NCBI GenBank assembly: GCA_947623845.1 | Contig: CANQHM010000003.1 | Span: forward strand, 1-49,412 | Reading direction: 5' to 3' | Source of the DNA: an uncultured Bacilli bacterium | Lineage (GTDB): Bacteria > Bacillota_I > Bacilli_A > RF39 > UBA660 | Length of the DNA stretch: 49,412 nt | Shown here: positions 32,148 to 41,595 of the stretch, piece after piece | How positions within the stretch are numbered: position 1 is the first letter of the stretch | Layout of the letters: each line of letters opens with the position of its first letter | The notes under the pieces: generated by a model | What the model saw: only the letters and a program-made list of their open reading frames with translations | What the model was told of the DNA's origin: nothing | Database searches by the model: none | Translations under genes and position numbers: made by a program

Positions 32148-34619
32148 TTAACTAATTTTTAATGCTGTTCTTAAAATAATATAAGTATCTAACATATCAA
32201 TTTTATTAGTATTATCCATATCACCAATGGTAAGTTGTAAATTTGTTGGATCATTTAACATTAGTGCAATTCTTAAAGCCATATAAGCATCTAACATATC
32301 AACTTTTTTATCAATATTTAAATCCCCTTTAATGTAATCACTAACAATAACTTTGCATTCCCATGTATGTCCTTTATTAGAAGTAATGGTTATTGTTGCT
32401 TCTCCATTACTATTAGCAGTAACTAAACCACTACCATCGACACTAGCTACTGGCGTATTATTAGATTTATAACTATAAGTTATATCAGAAGCCGTCTCTC
32501 CATCTGGTAATATTTTTATCTTAATTTGTTCTGAAGTTCCAACACTTAAATTAATAACACTTTTTTCTAATGTAGCATCTAATACTGTTACTTCTGCAGT
32601 TTCAATTAACCCATTTTCACTTTTAACCACAATAGTTGTTTTACCAGGTGTTAAAGCTGTTATAAAACCATCTTGACGAACACTAGCAACTTCACTAACA
32701 CTAGATGAGAAATCAAGTAATTTATTTTTAGCTTCGCTTGGATTTACAATTGCATTTAAAGTTGTTGTTTCTCCTTTAAATAAAGTAATCTTTTTCTTAT
32801 CTAATGTAATTCCTGTTGCAGTATTACCCTCACTATTTTGATAAAAACTATAGAATACACTTCGATAAGAATAATCTTCTGTTTTTCCATCTTTTTTAAT
32901 ATTTTTTAAAGTAATTTCAAAAACATCTCCGGATTGATAAGCTATATTTTCATCTAAAAACGAAACTTCTGTTTTACCATAGGTTATTAATCTTTGATCA
33001 GCTGATAAACTACCTTTCTTTATTTCATAAGTAGCATCAGTACTTAAATTTTTAACTACTACACTAGTAAGAGAAGAAACATCATAATTACTTTTATAAA
33101 ATTTAGCCGTCCAATAACCAATACCATTATAAGCTAAATCCATTGGAAAAATTCCATTACTAGGCCATGCTACTAATTCTGTATCATTCCTTTGATATCC
33201 TTCAAATTTATGAGCTCCTTGAATTTGGAAAGATAACCCCTCTCCTGCTTGACCAAGTCCAATATTTGTAAAATATGGATCTAATAAATTATAACGATGT
33301 CCACAAGAAGGATCTCCACTATAACCATCATTTAGGGCAAAAATAATACTATTTTGAACATTACCAGTAAATAAATTTTCTCCACTCATATGACTTTGCG
33401 CAATATCATAGAAACTTTGATCAATTTCGGGAATTTTTTCGGGATCATGTCCTCCATCATAACCATGAGTTTGAAGATAATAAGATAGCACTGCTTTATG
33501 TTGCGCAGCATTAGACATTGTAAAATCTATTATATAAGGATTTAATCCTAAACCAACCCGCGCAACATTTAAATAATCTGTAACAAAAGTTAATACTTGC
33601 GAATTAATCTTTCCTGCTTTTAGAGGGAGATTATCCCAAACTGCTGTCTCATCCCAAAAATTAGCTCCTGATGCCGTATATTGTTCCCCATGTGTCGTAT
33701 ATAAATTATATTGTTCTTTCGCTAAAGCTAATTTATTTAATTCATCTTCGGTATAACTTACTCCTTTTCGTTCAATCAAAAACGAAGGATTAACAAACAT
33801 TTTCGTTGTATCATATCTAACTGTACTATAATAATTTCCATAATCTTTTATATTTATATCATATAGAAAGTATTTAAATTCACTTGGCATAGAAAATCTT
33901 CTTGTATCTCCTGCTAGTAATAAAGGATTAGGTAAACATTCATAAAATTCACTACTATATGAAGCATGTACTAAAGATAATTCAGAAGTTTTTTGATTAT
34001 CTCTCGCATAATTATATAAATCGGAATTATTCTTTTTTAAATTTACATTTTTATAATAAATTTCTTCCGATATTACTTCTTGTGGAAAGTCTTTATTAAA
34101 CATTTTAGCAATAACTTTACTAACTAAAATACTCGTTTTTTGTAAATCATAAGTATAAAGTTCTTCCATTTTTTCATAATTATGCCAATAGTTTTGTACA
34201 GCAGAATAACTAGTTTGCATGTAATCATATTCTCCATAAACTAAATCATCACTATCTTCTAAAGCTATCCCCTTAAGAAAAGAATAACGATTACTTTTAG
34301 GATCATGATAAGAATAGTTCTTACCTGCAAAATTTTCTCCTAACCCACCATAAGCTTGGATCTTACCATTACTATCTGTTTCAACTTGAAAATACCAAGA
34401 ATAATCCGTTGGATAGTAACTATATGTATTACCTCCAAAAGCACTCATCGTAACTAATTTAGGACTTCCTAATAAACTACTTAATCCATCTAAAGTTGTA
34501 GTACTATAAATAGTTTTGCCATTTATTTTAAATATTTCATTTTTACTACTATCAACAGCAGCATGTACATTTATCGTAAAAGTAAATAGTAGTACTAAAA
34601 CTAAACTAAATTTTTTCAT
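32148..34619 (-). CDS. Secreted CAP-domain protein with BIg2 repeats and dockerin
   Basis: An 823-residue secreted protein with signal peptide (KKFSLVLVLLFTFTINVHA). An unassigned N-terminal region (about 25-330) precedes a CAP/SCP-PR1 domain (about 335-500: RVGLGLNPYIIDFTMSNAAQHKAVLSYYL, SHMSGENLF, CGHRYNLLDPYFTNIGLG). Then come two BIg2 domains (about 600-765) and a C-terminal dockerin with two calcium loops, GDLNIDKKVDMLDAYMALRIAL and GDMDNTNKIDMLDTYIILRTAL (D at positions 1, 9 and 12 of each loop). CAP proteins have roles from adhesion to proteolysis; activity is not predicted. ATG 34619 is chosen for its GAGATGG site. It follows the other dockerin gene by 19 bp. Confidence 0.85.
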   Translation of the reverse strand: MKKFSLVLVLLFTFTINVHAAVDSSKNEIFKINGKTIYSTTTLDGLSSLLGSPKLVTMSAFGGNTYSYYPTDYSWYFQVETDSNGKIQAYGGLGENFAGKNYSYHDPKSNRYSFLKGIALEDSDDLVYGEYDYMQTSYSAVQNYWHNYEKMEELYTYDLQKTSILVSKVIAKMFNKDFPQEVISEEIYYKNVNLKKNNSDLYNYARDNQKTSELSLVHASYSSEFYECLPNPLLLAGDTRRFSMPSEFKYFLYDINIKDYGNYYSTVRYDTTKMFVNPSFLIERKGVSYTEDELNKLALAKEQYNLYTTHGEQYTASGANFWDETAVWDNLPLKAGKINSQVLTFVTDYLNVARVGLGLNPYIIDFTMSNAAQHKAVLSYYLQTHGYDGGHDPEKIPEIDQSFYDIAQSHMSGENLFTGNVQNSIIFALNDGYSGDPSCGHRYNLLDPYFTNIGLGQAGEGLSFQIQGAHKFEGYQRNDTELVAWPSNGIFPMDLAYNGIGYWTAKFYKSNYDVSSLTSVVVKNLSTDATYEIKKGSLSADQRLITYGKTEVSFLDENIAYQSGDVFEITLKNIKKDGKTEDYSYRSVFYSFYQNSEGNTATGITLDKKKITLFKGETTTLNAIVNPSEAKNKLLDFSSSVSEVASVRQDGFITALTPGKTTIVVKSENGLIETAEVTVLDATLEKSVINLSVGTSEQIKIKILPDGETASDITYSYKSNNTPVASVDGSGLVTANSNGEATITITSNKGHTWECKVIVSDYIKGDLNIDKKVDMLDAYMALRIALMLNDPTNLQLTIGDMDNTNKIDMLDTYIILRTALKIS

Positions 34620-34638
34620 AAATTCCATCTCTTTTCTA

Positions 34639-37335
34639 TTAATTTATTTTTAAAGCCATCTTTAAAATAACATAAGTATCTAACATATCAATTTTATTAG
34701 TATTATCCATATCTCCAATAGTAAGTTGAGAATCTGTTGGATAACTTAACATCAAAGCAAATTTTAAAGCCATATAAGCATCTAGCATATCAACCCTATT
34801 ATCTATATTTAAATCTCCTGGTAAATAAGGCCCAACCGTAACTGTACAAGTAGCCATTAATCCGTTAGATGTCGTAACTTTAATTGTGGTAATTCCATTT
34901 CCTATAGCTTTTACTAACCCTTTATTAACTGTTGCTACTAAAGGATTTGTACTTTCCCATGTTGGATTATCATCGTATGGATAGGTTGTAAGATTTAAGG
35001 AATAAGAATCGCCAATATTATTTAGATGAATACTCGTTTTATCAAGCGTAGTTTCCACTACATAAAATGTTATATAAGTAGAGACATTAGATTCCAAAGC
35101 AGTTACCTTATATCTTGCAAATCCCGTTTTATTACCTGCTGTAACTACTCCATCACTACTTATTGAAACTAAACTACTACTAGTTCCATAATCATAGGTA
35201 TATTTTATTTCTTCTTTTACCGTATTTGGATAAAAGATTGGCTCTAAAGTTATTTTCTTTCCTTTCTCAATATTATAATTTTTTTTAGGGAAAGTAAGAC
35301 TTTGCAATCTTTCCTTAACTACTACTCTAAATCTCCATCCCATATCAATACTATTTATTCTTCCATCTAAGTAATAGTTTCCTTTTTTTAAACCTCTTAA
35401 AGTAATACTTTTACTATTATCATTAACAATATTAAATCCTGTATCATTTTCGGACTCCCAATTAACCGTCTTATCATAAGCCTTATCAGGAGCAACCACA
35501 AAATTAAATGTTTTTTCTTCGCCTACATATAATTCTAAAATTTCTTCATCAAAAGTAATACTTGAAGCTTTATATTTAATATCTAAATTATAAGTTAAAG
35601 ATAAATTATATTGTTCATTAGTAACAGTAATTGTTACTTTCCCACTATTTTTAATCGTAACATTCCCAGTATTATCTACAGTTGCTACATCTTCTTTATT
35701 ACTACTCCATTTCAAATCCAAGTTTCTATTTGTTTTAACTGATAATTTATAAGTAGTTACATTATTATCGGTTATAGATATATTTTCATCTTGTACTCTT
35801 TCAAATATTAATTCTTCTTCATCTTTAGTAGTATCTAACTTATTAAGAATAAAACCATTCTTATCTTTAGTTGACCAATAAATACTATTATCTTTAGTTA
35901 CATAGTTATATAAAACCGTTAAATTGGTTCCCTCTATCGTAGTTTTTTCTTTAACAATATTTCCATCATCATCAATTATCATGTAGTAGTATTGAGCATC
36001 ACCAACAGCATTATATCCTCCAGTCGTTTTAGCTTTTAAGGTTTTCTCTACCCAAAGAATAGCAATATTACCATTATCTAATTTTACCGCTCTTAATCCT
36101 ATAGCTGTTGTAACATCATCTAAATCCGTAAGCCATTTAACCCCATAATCAATATGTTCATTATTAGAAAGTTCAAATTCTCCTAAATTTTCCACACTTG
36201 TTCTCTTAGTTTCACTTTTTCTTAATGGAGCACTAAATAGTTGTAGCGTCTCTGCTGTTTTATTTTTAAAGTCTTTACTCATTTTTTGAATAAAAATATC
36301 GCGACTTTCATTAGCTACATTAGTTGTTGCATAATTTAAAGATAAAGTTCTTTCAGAATCGGCTATTAAAAGATACCCATCATCTACTTCAATAATATTT
36401 CCTAAATTAGTATAAATTTGATTATAACTACCAGCAAGATCACTACCTTCTCTAAAAGTAAATGTATTATACTTATAAACATTCATAGCAGTTGGTTTAT
36501 TTAAATCATGAGTTTTAGCAACTACGTAAGTACGGGGATTCCCATCTCCCGAATCAACTAATAAAAATTCATTATCACTTGTCGCTATAACTCTCTGCTC
36601 TAAAGAGTGACTTATCCATCTATTAGAATTAATATTAACAGATTGTGTTAATAAACTTGGTCGATTTATGTATTCAAGATTATCGGCTTTTACAAACATT
36701 GCATATCCCATTTGATGTCCATTATACATTTCCCGAGCAAAAGTACAAGCTATTATACCATTTCCTGCTGCTAAATTAACATTAGCTTTAAATGCTTTGG
36801 CTGTTCCATAAGCTTTATAAGTTGCCGAATTATATTTCGCCGTATAACGACTACTAGTTTCAAACCCTGGTAAAGCTAAAGTATTTAAAACATTACCATT
36901 CTTATCATATTTTACTAGTTCTACTGTTACAGTTGTTGCAAAATCCGCACTACTTTCAAAAAGTGTAGTTTTATCATCACGTCCATATAAAACATATAAA
37001 TTTTTTTGATAATAAACGGCATTACCAAAATCTTCTAAATAAGTAGGAATAGTTTTTTCTTTAATAATATTTCCCTCTAAATCCATCGTAAGCCATCCTA
37101 ATTTAGAAGTATCATCATCTATTTCATAAACAATATTATAGTATCCTTCTTCATCAATAAATTCATAATATGAGGAATTTAAACTATCAGAATTTATGCC
37201 AAATACTTCTAGAGAATATATTGAATGGGGAACATTTTTAGGCGCAACATTATACTGTTCTATATAAGCATTTTTAGCAAAAGTCATACTAGGTATCAAT
37301 AATAAAAGAATTAATAAATATAATTTTTTTCTCAT
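34639..37335 (-). CDS. Secreted BIg2 protein with C-terminal dockerin
   Basis: About 898 residues with signal peptide (KKLYLLILLLLIPSMTFA). The first 500 residues are beta-rich repeats with patterns like GWLTMDLEGNIIKEKTI, perhaps a propeller; I do not recognise a family. Three to four BIg2-like domains follow (LKWSSNKEDVATVDNTGNVTIKNSG, TWESTNPLVATVNKGLVKAIGNG), then a dockerin: GDLNIDNRVDMLDAYMALKFAL and GDMDNTNKIDMLDTYVILKMAL. The dockerin is nearly identical to that of the CAP protein, so both should bind the same cohesin. ATG 37335 has GGTGGTG upstream. First gene of the dockerin operon. Confidence 0.82.
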   Translation of the reverse strand: MRKKLYLLILLLLIPSMTFAKNAYIEQYNVAPKNVPHSIYSLEVFGINSDSLNSSYYEFIDEEGYYNIVYEIDDDTSKLGWLTMDLEGNIIKEKTIPTYLEDFGNAVYYQKNLYVLYGRDDKTTLFESSADFATTVTVELVKYDKNGNVLNTLALPGFETSSRYTAKYNSATYKAYGTAKAFKANVNLAAGNGIIACTFAREMYNGHQMGYAMFVKADNLEYINRPSLLTQSVNINSNRWISHSLEQRVIATSDNEFLLVDSGDGNPRTYVVAKTHDLNKPTAMNVYKYNTFTFREGSDLAGSYNQIYTNLGNIIEVDDGYLLIADSERTLSLNYATTNVANESRDIFIQKMSKDFKNKTAETLQLFSAPLRKSETKRTSVENLGEFELSNNEHIDYGVKWLTDLDDVTTAIGLRAVKLDNGNIAILWVEKTLKAKTTGGYNAVGDAQYYYMIIDDDGNIVKEKTTIEGTNLTVLYNYVTKDNSIYWSTKDKNGFILNKLDTTKDEEELIFERVQDENISITDNNVTTYKLSVKTNRNLDLKWSSNKEDVATVDNTGNVTIKNSGKVTITVTNEQYNLSLTYNLDIKYKASSITFDEEILELYVGEEKTFNFVVAPDKAYDKTVNWESENDTGFNIVNDNSKSITLRGLKKGNYYLDGRINSIDMGWRFRVVVKERLQSLTFPKKNYNIEKGKKITLEPIFYPNTVKEEIKYTYDYGTSSSLVSISSDGVVTAGNKTGFARYKVTALESNVSTYITFYVVETTLDKTSIHLNNIGDSYSLNLTTYPYDDNPTWESTNPLVATVNKGLVKAIGNGITTIKVTTSNGLMATCTVTVGPYLPGDLNIDNRVDMLDAYMALKFALMLSYPTDSQLTIGDMDNTNKIDMLDTYVILKMALKIN

Positions 37336-37450
37336 TATTGTAACACCACCTACCACTTAAATTATATACTAATATATTAAAAAAGCAACAAAAAATTTAT
37401 TCCTAAAATTTATTTTTCAAAATAAAAAAGTTACTAATTATATAACTTCC

Positions 37451-38011
37451 CTACTTTTCTTCTCTTAATTCAATACTCTTAGTTTCGAGTAATAATTCAT
37501 CAAAATCAGATATATATTTTTGATCTTGTACTATCCTATATTTTTCATATTCATCAAGTGCTAATTTATCGGCGATTTCTCTAGTAATTTTACCATTATC
37601 TTTTAAAATGTTATATTCATTTAATTTGAGAAATACTCTAATTTTTCTTTCCATTCTTTCATAGAAATAATATGTCCTAATTTTACTTGTCGTTCAACAA
37701 AATCCAAATACATTGATACTAGATTATTTAATTCTTTTATTTCTTCTTCATTTAAATAATTCTTCGCTACTACAACATCAGTTTCCAATATTTTTCCATC
37801 AGGAGCATTTTTCCAAGTTTGCAATCCCATATATTCTTTTTTGGAATTAACACGATATCCTACAGCTATAATAGCATCTAAACTATAAAAATCATACTCT
37901 CTTTCAACATTTCGATTCACTTTTTTGAACTTGTCGAATTTTTCGATTAGTTAAACTGTTTTCAAGTTCTTTAGACTCATAAATGATAACTAATTGTATT
38001 AGGTATAACAT
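37451..38011 (-). pseudogene. Decayed RhuM-family gene
   Basis: Three frames add up to a broken RhuM protein. 38011-37904 reads LVIIYESKELENSLTNRKIRQVQKSE; 37920-37621 reads NRNVEREYDFYSLDAIIAVGYRVNSK, then LNNLVSMYLDFVERQ and WKEKLEYF; 37654-37451 reads FLKLNEYNILKDNGKI, ALDEYEKYRIVQDQKYISDFDELL. Frameshifts lie near 37910 and 37630, and the HTH-like part and the QFRIWA block are deleted. An intact RhuM is about 330 residues. RhuM genes are accessory, often near restriction or virulence islands. Confidence 0.8.
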
Positions 38012-38046
38012 TTTTCCCTTAATATTTAAATATAAGTTAATTTAAA

Positions 38047-38073
38047 AAGAAGTTATCAGTTAGATAGCTTCTT
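38047..38073 (-). terminator. Terminator with the recurring AAGAAGTTATC stem
   Basis: AAGAAGTTATC-N5-GATAGCTTCTT; on the minus strand it is followed by TTTTTAAA and overlaps the stop of the gene ending at 38056. The stem matches that of the ABC operon terminator (26289-26315), though the loop differs. Confidence 0.65.
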
Positions 38074-38451
38074 TACTTTTTCAAGATGAGTTTTATCAAT
38101 TACCAAAATATCAAAATTATCAAGATGAGTTTTCATAAGTTCGTCATAAGGGTACCTTCCTATACCATACTCTTTTATCAACCTTTCATTATCAGGAAAT
38201 ACTCCTAAATGGGTATACTCTAAGAAATCATATTTGTTATTAAAGATATAGTATTTTAAGATTAACCCAGTTTCTTTTTCAAACTCTTTAATACTTTCTA
38301 CATCATATTTTTTGGGAACCATCTTTGCTAATCTTTTTAATTTTTTTTGAGCAAGTATACTATTCATATAAATAGTTCTAACATCTTTTAAAAGATCAAC
38401 ATAATCCGTAACTTTGTCAACATTATTCATGATGACTCTGTACTTTTTCAA
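38056..38451 (-). CDS. Hypothetical protein
   Basis: A 131-residue basic, soluble protein starting at TTG with GGAGG 9 nt upstream. It includes KKLKRLAKMVPKKYDVESIKEFEKETGL and a C-terminal THLDNFDILVIDKTHLEKVKKL. No signal, membrane segment or known motif is seen. It sits in an island of accessory genes between the RhuM remnant and the SepF-like fusion gene. Confidence 0.6.
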   Translation of the reverse strand: MKKYRVIMNNVDKVTDYVDLLKDVRTIYMNSILAQKKLKRLAKMVPKKYDVESIKEFEKETGLILKYYIFNNKYDFLEYTHLGVFPDNERLIKEYGIGRYPYDELMKTHLDNFDILVIDKTHLEKVKKLSN

Positions 38452-38508
38452 AACTTACTGCCTCCTTTTCTTTTAGAATTTTATTCTAAAAAGAAAAGAT
38501 ATGCAATC

Positions 38509-39633
38509 TTACTGGTCACATAATGTATATTTATCTCTAATTAATCTTATTATAATTTGTTTAGACCTTTCATTAATTAATATATTAACATTATTAAGCA
38601 TTCTTTCTATCGTTTCTAAGTCTTCCTTATATATAGAATTTTTCTTATTATCATTTTCCTTAATAGGTTTTAACTCATTTTTAGCAAAATCACTTTTGAC
38701 AATATCATATGGTACATAATTTTCATCAACAAAAGAATTAAAATAAAAAGTATCGACAAATTTTTGAAATGGTTTAGATGGATCTAGTTCTTTAAAGAAA
38801 TCAAGCCAAGAAGTTTCTTCCTCATGTTTAGGTAATATCTCGTTTTCCTTACTCTTACCTTCAAGATAATGTTTTATTTCTAAAAGGGTTAAATCAACTC
38901 GATCTTCAATATAAGTTCCTCCATTAATACTTCCTCCTCTAGAAATGTTATAATCTCTCTTAGGATACTCTGTTTTCGGCCATATAAATGCTCCCCCAAT
39001 TGTTCGTGATTCCATTACCCATTTAATTACTTTCTCTATCGCTTCATCTTTATCTTTGCCAAGTTTTTGGGTTAGTTCCAAATATTTATCATAAATGTGA
39101 TTTAAATTAGTACATGGAGCCGAAAAACCAAATTGATCAGGATGAAACTCTTTTCCACCACAATTAATAAATTCATTTTTATACTCGTATTTATTACCAG
39201 TTACACAACTTAAAAACTTACATAAATCTTTATAAAATAGTTGATTATTTCGAATTTTATCTACAGAATTATCTGCATAACTATCCGGATCACTATATGG
39301 TCCCCTACCAGGTTTAGCCTTATACTCTATTTTATTATTTTTAATATTATCCCATAAAGTATTTAAAAACTTGTGATATTCTTCTTTAAATTCTTTTAAT
39401 TCACATTCATTATTTAAATCCATTCTCGTATTTTGTTTAGCATAACTATATAATTGTAAATGCGTTATAACTAAATATTTTTGACAAGCTATTTTAATTA
39501 AAGCCCCTTTTTTACAAGTTAAGCCATTTAAGAAATCAATAGCACGCTTTTGTAAATTAGGGTTTAACTCGCTTAAATCGACCTCCATATTATTTTCAAC
39601 TTTTGCTAAATCATCATAACTTTTAATTTTCAT
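38509..39633 (-). CDS. SepF-like N-terminus fused to a DUF6994-like domain
   Basis: A 374-residue soluble protein. The first 50 residues, KSYDDLAKVENNMEVDLSELN and KRAIDFLNGLTCKKGALIKI, resemble the core of cell-division protein SepF (K-S-Y-x-D ... V-N-L ... R-x-x-D-F-L-x-G). The remainder, with PDSYADNSVDKIRNNQLFYKDL, ESRTIGGAFIWPK, GGSINGGTYIEDRVDLTLLEIKHYL and the closing NINILINERSKQI-type helix, resembles the DUF6994 group of unknown role. ATG 39633 has AAGGAAGTGG upstream; the in-frame ATG at 39684 does not. The gene ends with a TGGTCACATAATG motif that recurs nearby. Confidence 0.55.
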   Translation of the reverse strand: MKIKSYDDLAKVENNMEVDLSELNPNLQKRAIDFLNGLTCKKGALIKIACQKYLVITHLQLYSYAKQNTRMDLNNECELKEFKEEYHKFLNTLWDNIKNNKIEYKAKPGRGPYSDPDSYADNSVDKIRNNQLFYKDLCKFLSCVTGNKYEYKNEFINCGGKEFHPDQFGFSAPCTNLNHIYDKYLELTQKLGKDKDEAIEKVIKWVMESRTIGGAFIWPKTEYPKRDYNISRGGSINGGTYIEDRVDLTLLEIKHYLEGKSKENEILPKHEEETSWLDFFKELDPSKPFQKFVDTFYFNSFVDENYVPYDIVKSDFAKNELKPIKENDNKKNSIYKEDLETIERMLNNVNILINERSKQIIIRLIRDKYTLCDQ

Positions 39634-39703
39634 AATATCCACTTCCTTTAAAAAGAGTTTAACATACTTAAAGATGTTAAACAATCTAATTGGTCATATA
39701 ATG

Positions 39704-40699
39704 CTAATTATCTTTTAAATAATCTTTTAAGATTTTTACTATCTCATCTTTTAATTTTTGCGGTTTAATAATTTTGATATGTTCTATATTTCTTAAAACA
39801 TAGTATTTAAATCCTGCAATATCTTTATTCATATTTAATTTAAAATGGTCTTTATCATATTTAGATATTTTAATATCTTTTCCAAAAACTTCTATAACAT
39901 TATCTAATAAAGAGTCATCACATAAAACTTCAATATCTTCTCCTACTCCACCATACATGGAAATAGAAGCATCAATAATTTTTTTGATATCATCTTTTTT
40001 AATACTCTTAGAGACAGCAACATCTAGTAACTTAATATTTTTCATCCGATCAAGACGAAATCTTTTAAGATTTTTTTCTCCTCTTTTTAGTGCAATTAAA
40101 TATAATTCTTGAATGGAATAAATAATATTATAAGGAGATACTATATAACTACTCTCTTTAACATTTTCTAAAGTAGGATTAAGTTCATACTTATAGTAAT
40201 CAAAAGAAATCATTTTCTTTTCATAAATAGCATTATTAATATCTTCGATATTTTTTATAATCTCCATATTATTAGTTTTAATATTATTAGAATATATTTG
40301 ATAATCTTTTATCTTCTCATTCTCATAAATATTTTGCATGTTTTGGCATTTTTTAATTATTTCTTTAGAGATACTTTCGGGTATAAAAGTAGCATAACTA
40401 AATGTATCAATAATAGTTCTTACTTCTCCTGGTTCAAAATCCGTATCAGGGTTATTTAATAAGTAATAATAATTTTTATTACCTACTTTAGAAACAATAA
40501 TATCATAATCTAATTTATCTTTTAAAAGTTTGATATTTCTTTCAATAGTTCTGCGATCATTATTAACCCCATATATTTCTTCAATATATTTAATAATTTC
40601 GTTAACTGATACTTTGTGTTCTTCTGAAGCATATTTCTTTAAAATATTTATAATATATAAAGCATTTCCATTCTTCTCATGATAATTTTTATCCATCAT
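39704..40699 (-). CDS. WYL-domain transcriptional regulator
   Basis: A 331-residue protein: N-terminal winged helix (ALYIINILKKYASEEHKVSVNEIIKYI, NDRRTIERNIKLLKDKL), a WYL-type ligand-binding domain (MISFDYYKY, SSYIVSPYNIIYSIQELYLIALKRGEKNLKRFRLDRMKNIKLL, in which the usual WYL triplet reads ELY) and a WCX C-terminal extension. WYL regulators bind nucleic acids or nucleotides and often control defence or DNA-damage genes. It overlaps the WG-repeat gene by 11 bp and is probably cotranscribed with it. Confidence 0.85.
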   Translation of the reverse strand: MMDKNYHEKNGNALYIINILKKYASEEHKVSVNEIIKYIEEIYGVNNDRRTIERNIKLLKDKLDYDIIVSKVGNKNYYYLLNNPDTDFEPGEVRTIIDTFSYATFIPESISKEIIKKCQNMQNIYENEKIKDYQIYSNNIKTNNMEIIKNIEDINNAIYEKKMISFDYYKYELNPTLENVKESSYIVSPYNIIYSIQELYLIALKRGEKNLKRFRLDRMKNIKLLDVAVSKSIKKDDIKKIIDASISMYGGVGEDIEVLCDDSLLDNVIEVFGKDIKISKYDKDHFKLNMNKDIAGFKYYVLRNIEHIKIIKPQKLKDEIVKILKDYLKDN

Positions 40700-41426
40700 A
40701 TATCACCTTCTCCATTATAACATGTTCTTTTTCATTTATTAAGGTATTACACTCTTCATAAGACTCTCCAACTAAAAATTTATTATAACCTACAATTTTT
40801 AAATACTTATATTTTGGTTTAATTATTTCTTTATGTAATTTTAAATCATATACCCCATATAATTCATCATTGCAAATTTTTGCTTGATAAATATGATCAG
40901 GGTAGATAGAACAATACTTAGTTTTAATTTGTAAGGCTAAATCAGGAGACCCCACGATATACTGGTAATTAAAAGGAACAACAATATTATTATCTTTATC
41001 TAACACCCCGCTTTTTTCTATCTTAGGATCAAAAACTCTAAAATAAGTCCCGGTATTATCCATAACTTCCATAAATAAATATTTGATGGGTATGATAATT
41101 TTACCCTTTTTATCTATTAAACCATGCTTTAAAGTTATGATTATTTCTTTATCTTCTTCTTTATAATATGCATATGGTAACATTACTTGGTAATTATCTC
41201 CTCGCTCGAGGAAAGGATAAATATATTGCGGTTTTATAATAACCTTACCATCTTTATCAACTAAACCCCAATTACCTTCTAAACCGTATACTTCATCAAT
41301 ATCGGTATGAGCATTCCAGTAATCTACTTCACATACTTCATCCTTACTTTTATCACTCACCGCATAATTACCATCACCTAAATTACAAACTTGTTTATAT
41401 TTCTTTTCTAATTCTTTAATACTCAT
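40689..41426 (-). CDS. WG-repeat protein
   Basis: A 245-residue soluble protein with four WG/KWG-type beta repeats: GLVDKDGKVIIKPQY, GLIDKKGKIIIPIKY, GVLDKDNNIVVPFNY and GVYDLKLHKEIIKPKY. These repeats form beta structures; function is unknown and probably concerns binding. RBS GAGGG precedes the ATG. Its end overlaps the WYL regulator start. Confidence 0.82.
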   Translation of the reverse strand: MSIKELEKKYKQVCNLGDGNYAVSDKSKDEVCEVDYWNAHTDIDEVYGLEGNWGLVDKDGKVIIKPQYIYPFLERGDNYQVMLPYAYYKEEDKEIIITLKHGLIDKKGKIIIPIKYLFMEVMDNTGTYFRVFDPKIEKSGVLDKDNNIVVPFNYQYIVGSPDLALQIKTKYCSIYPDHIYQAKICNDELYGVYDLKLHKEIIKPKYKYLKIVGYNKFLVGESYEECNTLINEKEHVIMEKVIYDG

Positions 41427-41463
41427 AAATCATCCCTCATTTTTAATTTAGCATAGGAATTTA

Positions 41464-41500
41464 AAATAAAAAAGTTAATTGGTCATAAAATGTTAACTTT
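41464..41500 (-). terminator. Solo terminator-like hairpin with TGGTCATAAAATG loop
   Basis: AAAGTTAA (41471-41478) and TTAACTTT (41493-41500) enclose TTGGTCATAAAATG; on the minus strand it ends in TTTTTTATTTT. It lies upstream of the WG-repeat gene with no minus-strand gene before it, so it may be left from a lost gene. The loop motif recurs at 27512, 38515 and 39689. Confidence 0.5.
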
Positions 41501-41554
41501 AACATGGTCTTTACTTACCATTCATCTCTTTTAGTGGTAATAAATATTATAAAA

Positions 41555-41563
41555 TGGTATAAT
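41555..41563 (+). promoter_or_regulatory. Extended -10 promoter of the glycosyltransferase gene
   Basis: TG-G-TATAAT with only a poor -35 match upstream (TGGTAA, 17 nt away), 32 bp before the ATG at 41596. Confidence 0.6.
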
Positions 41564-41595
41564 TGATATAGAGTGATTAGAATTTGAGGTAGTTT

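Noticed and set aside
37451..37654. Independent small gene
   Set aside because: Its peptide continues the RhuM C-terminus from the overlapping frame, so it is part of a pseudogene.
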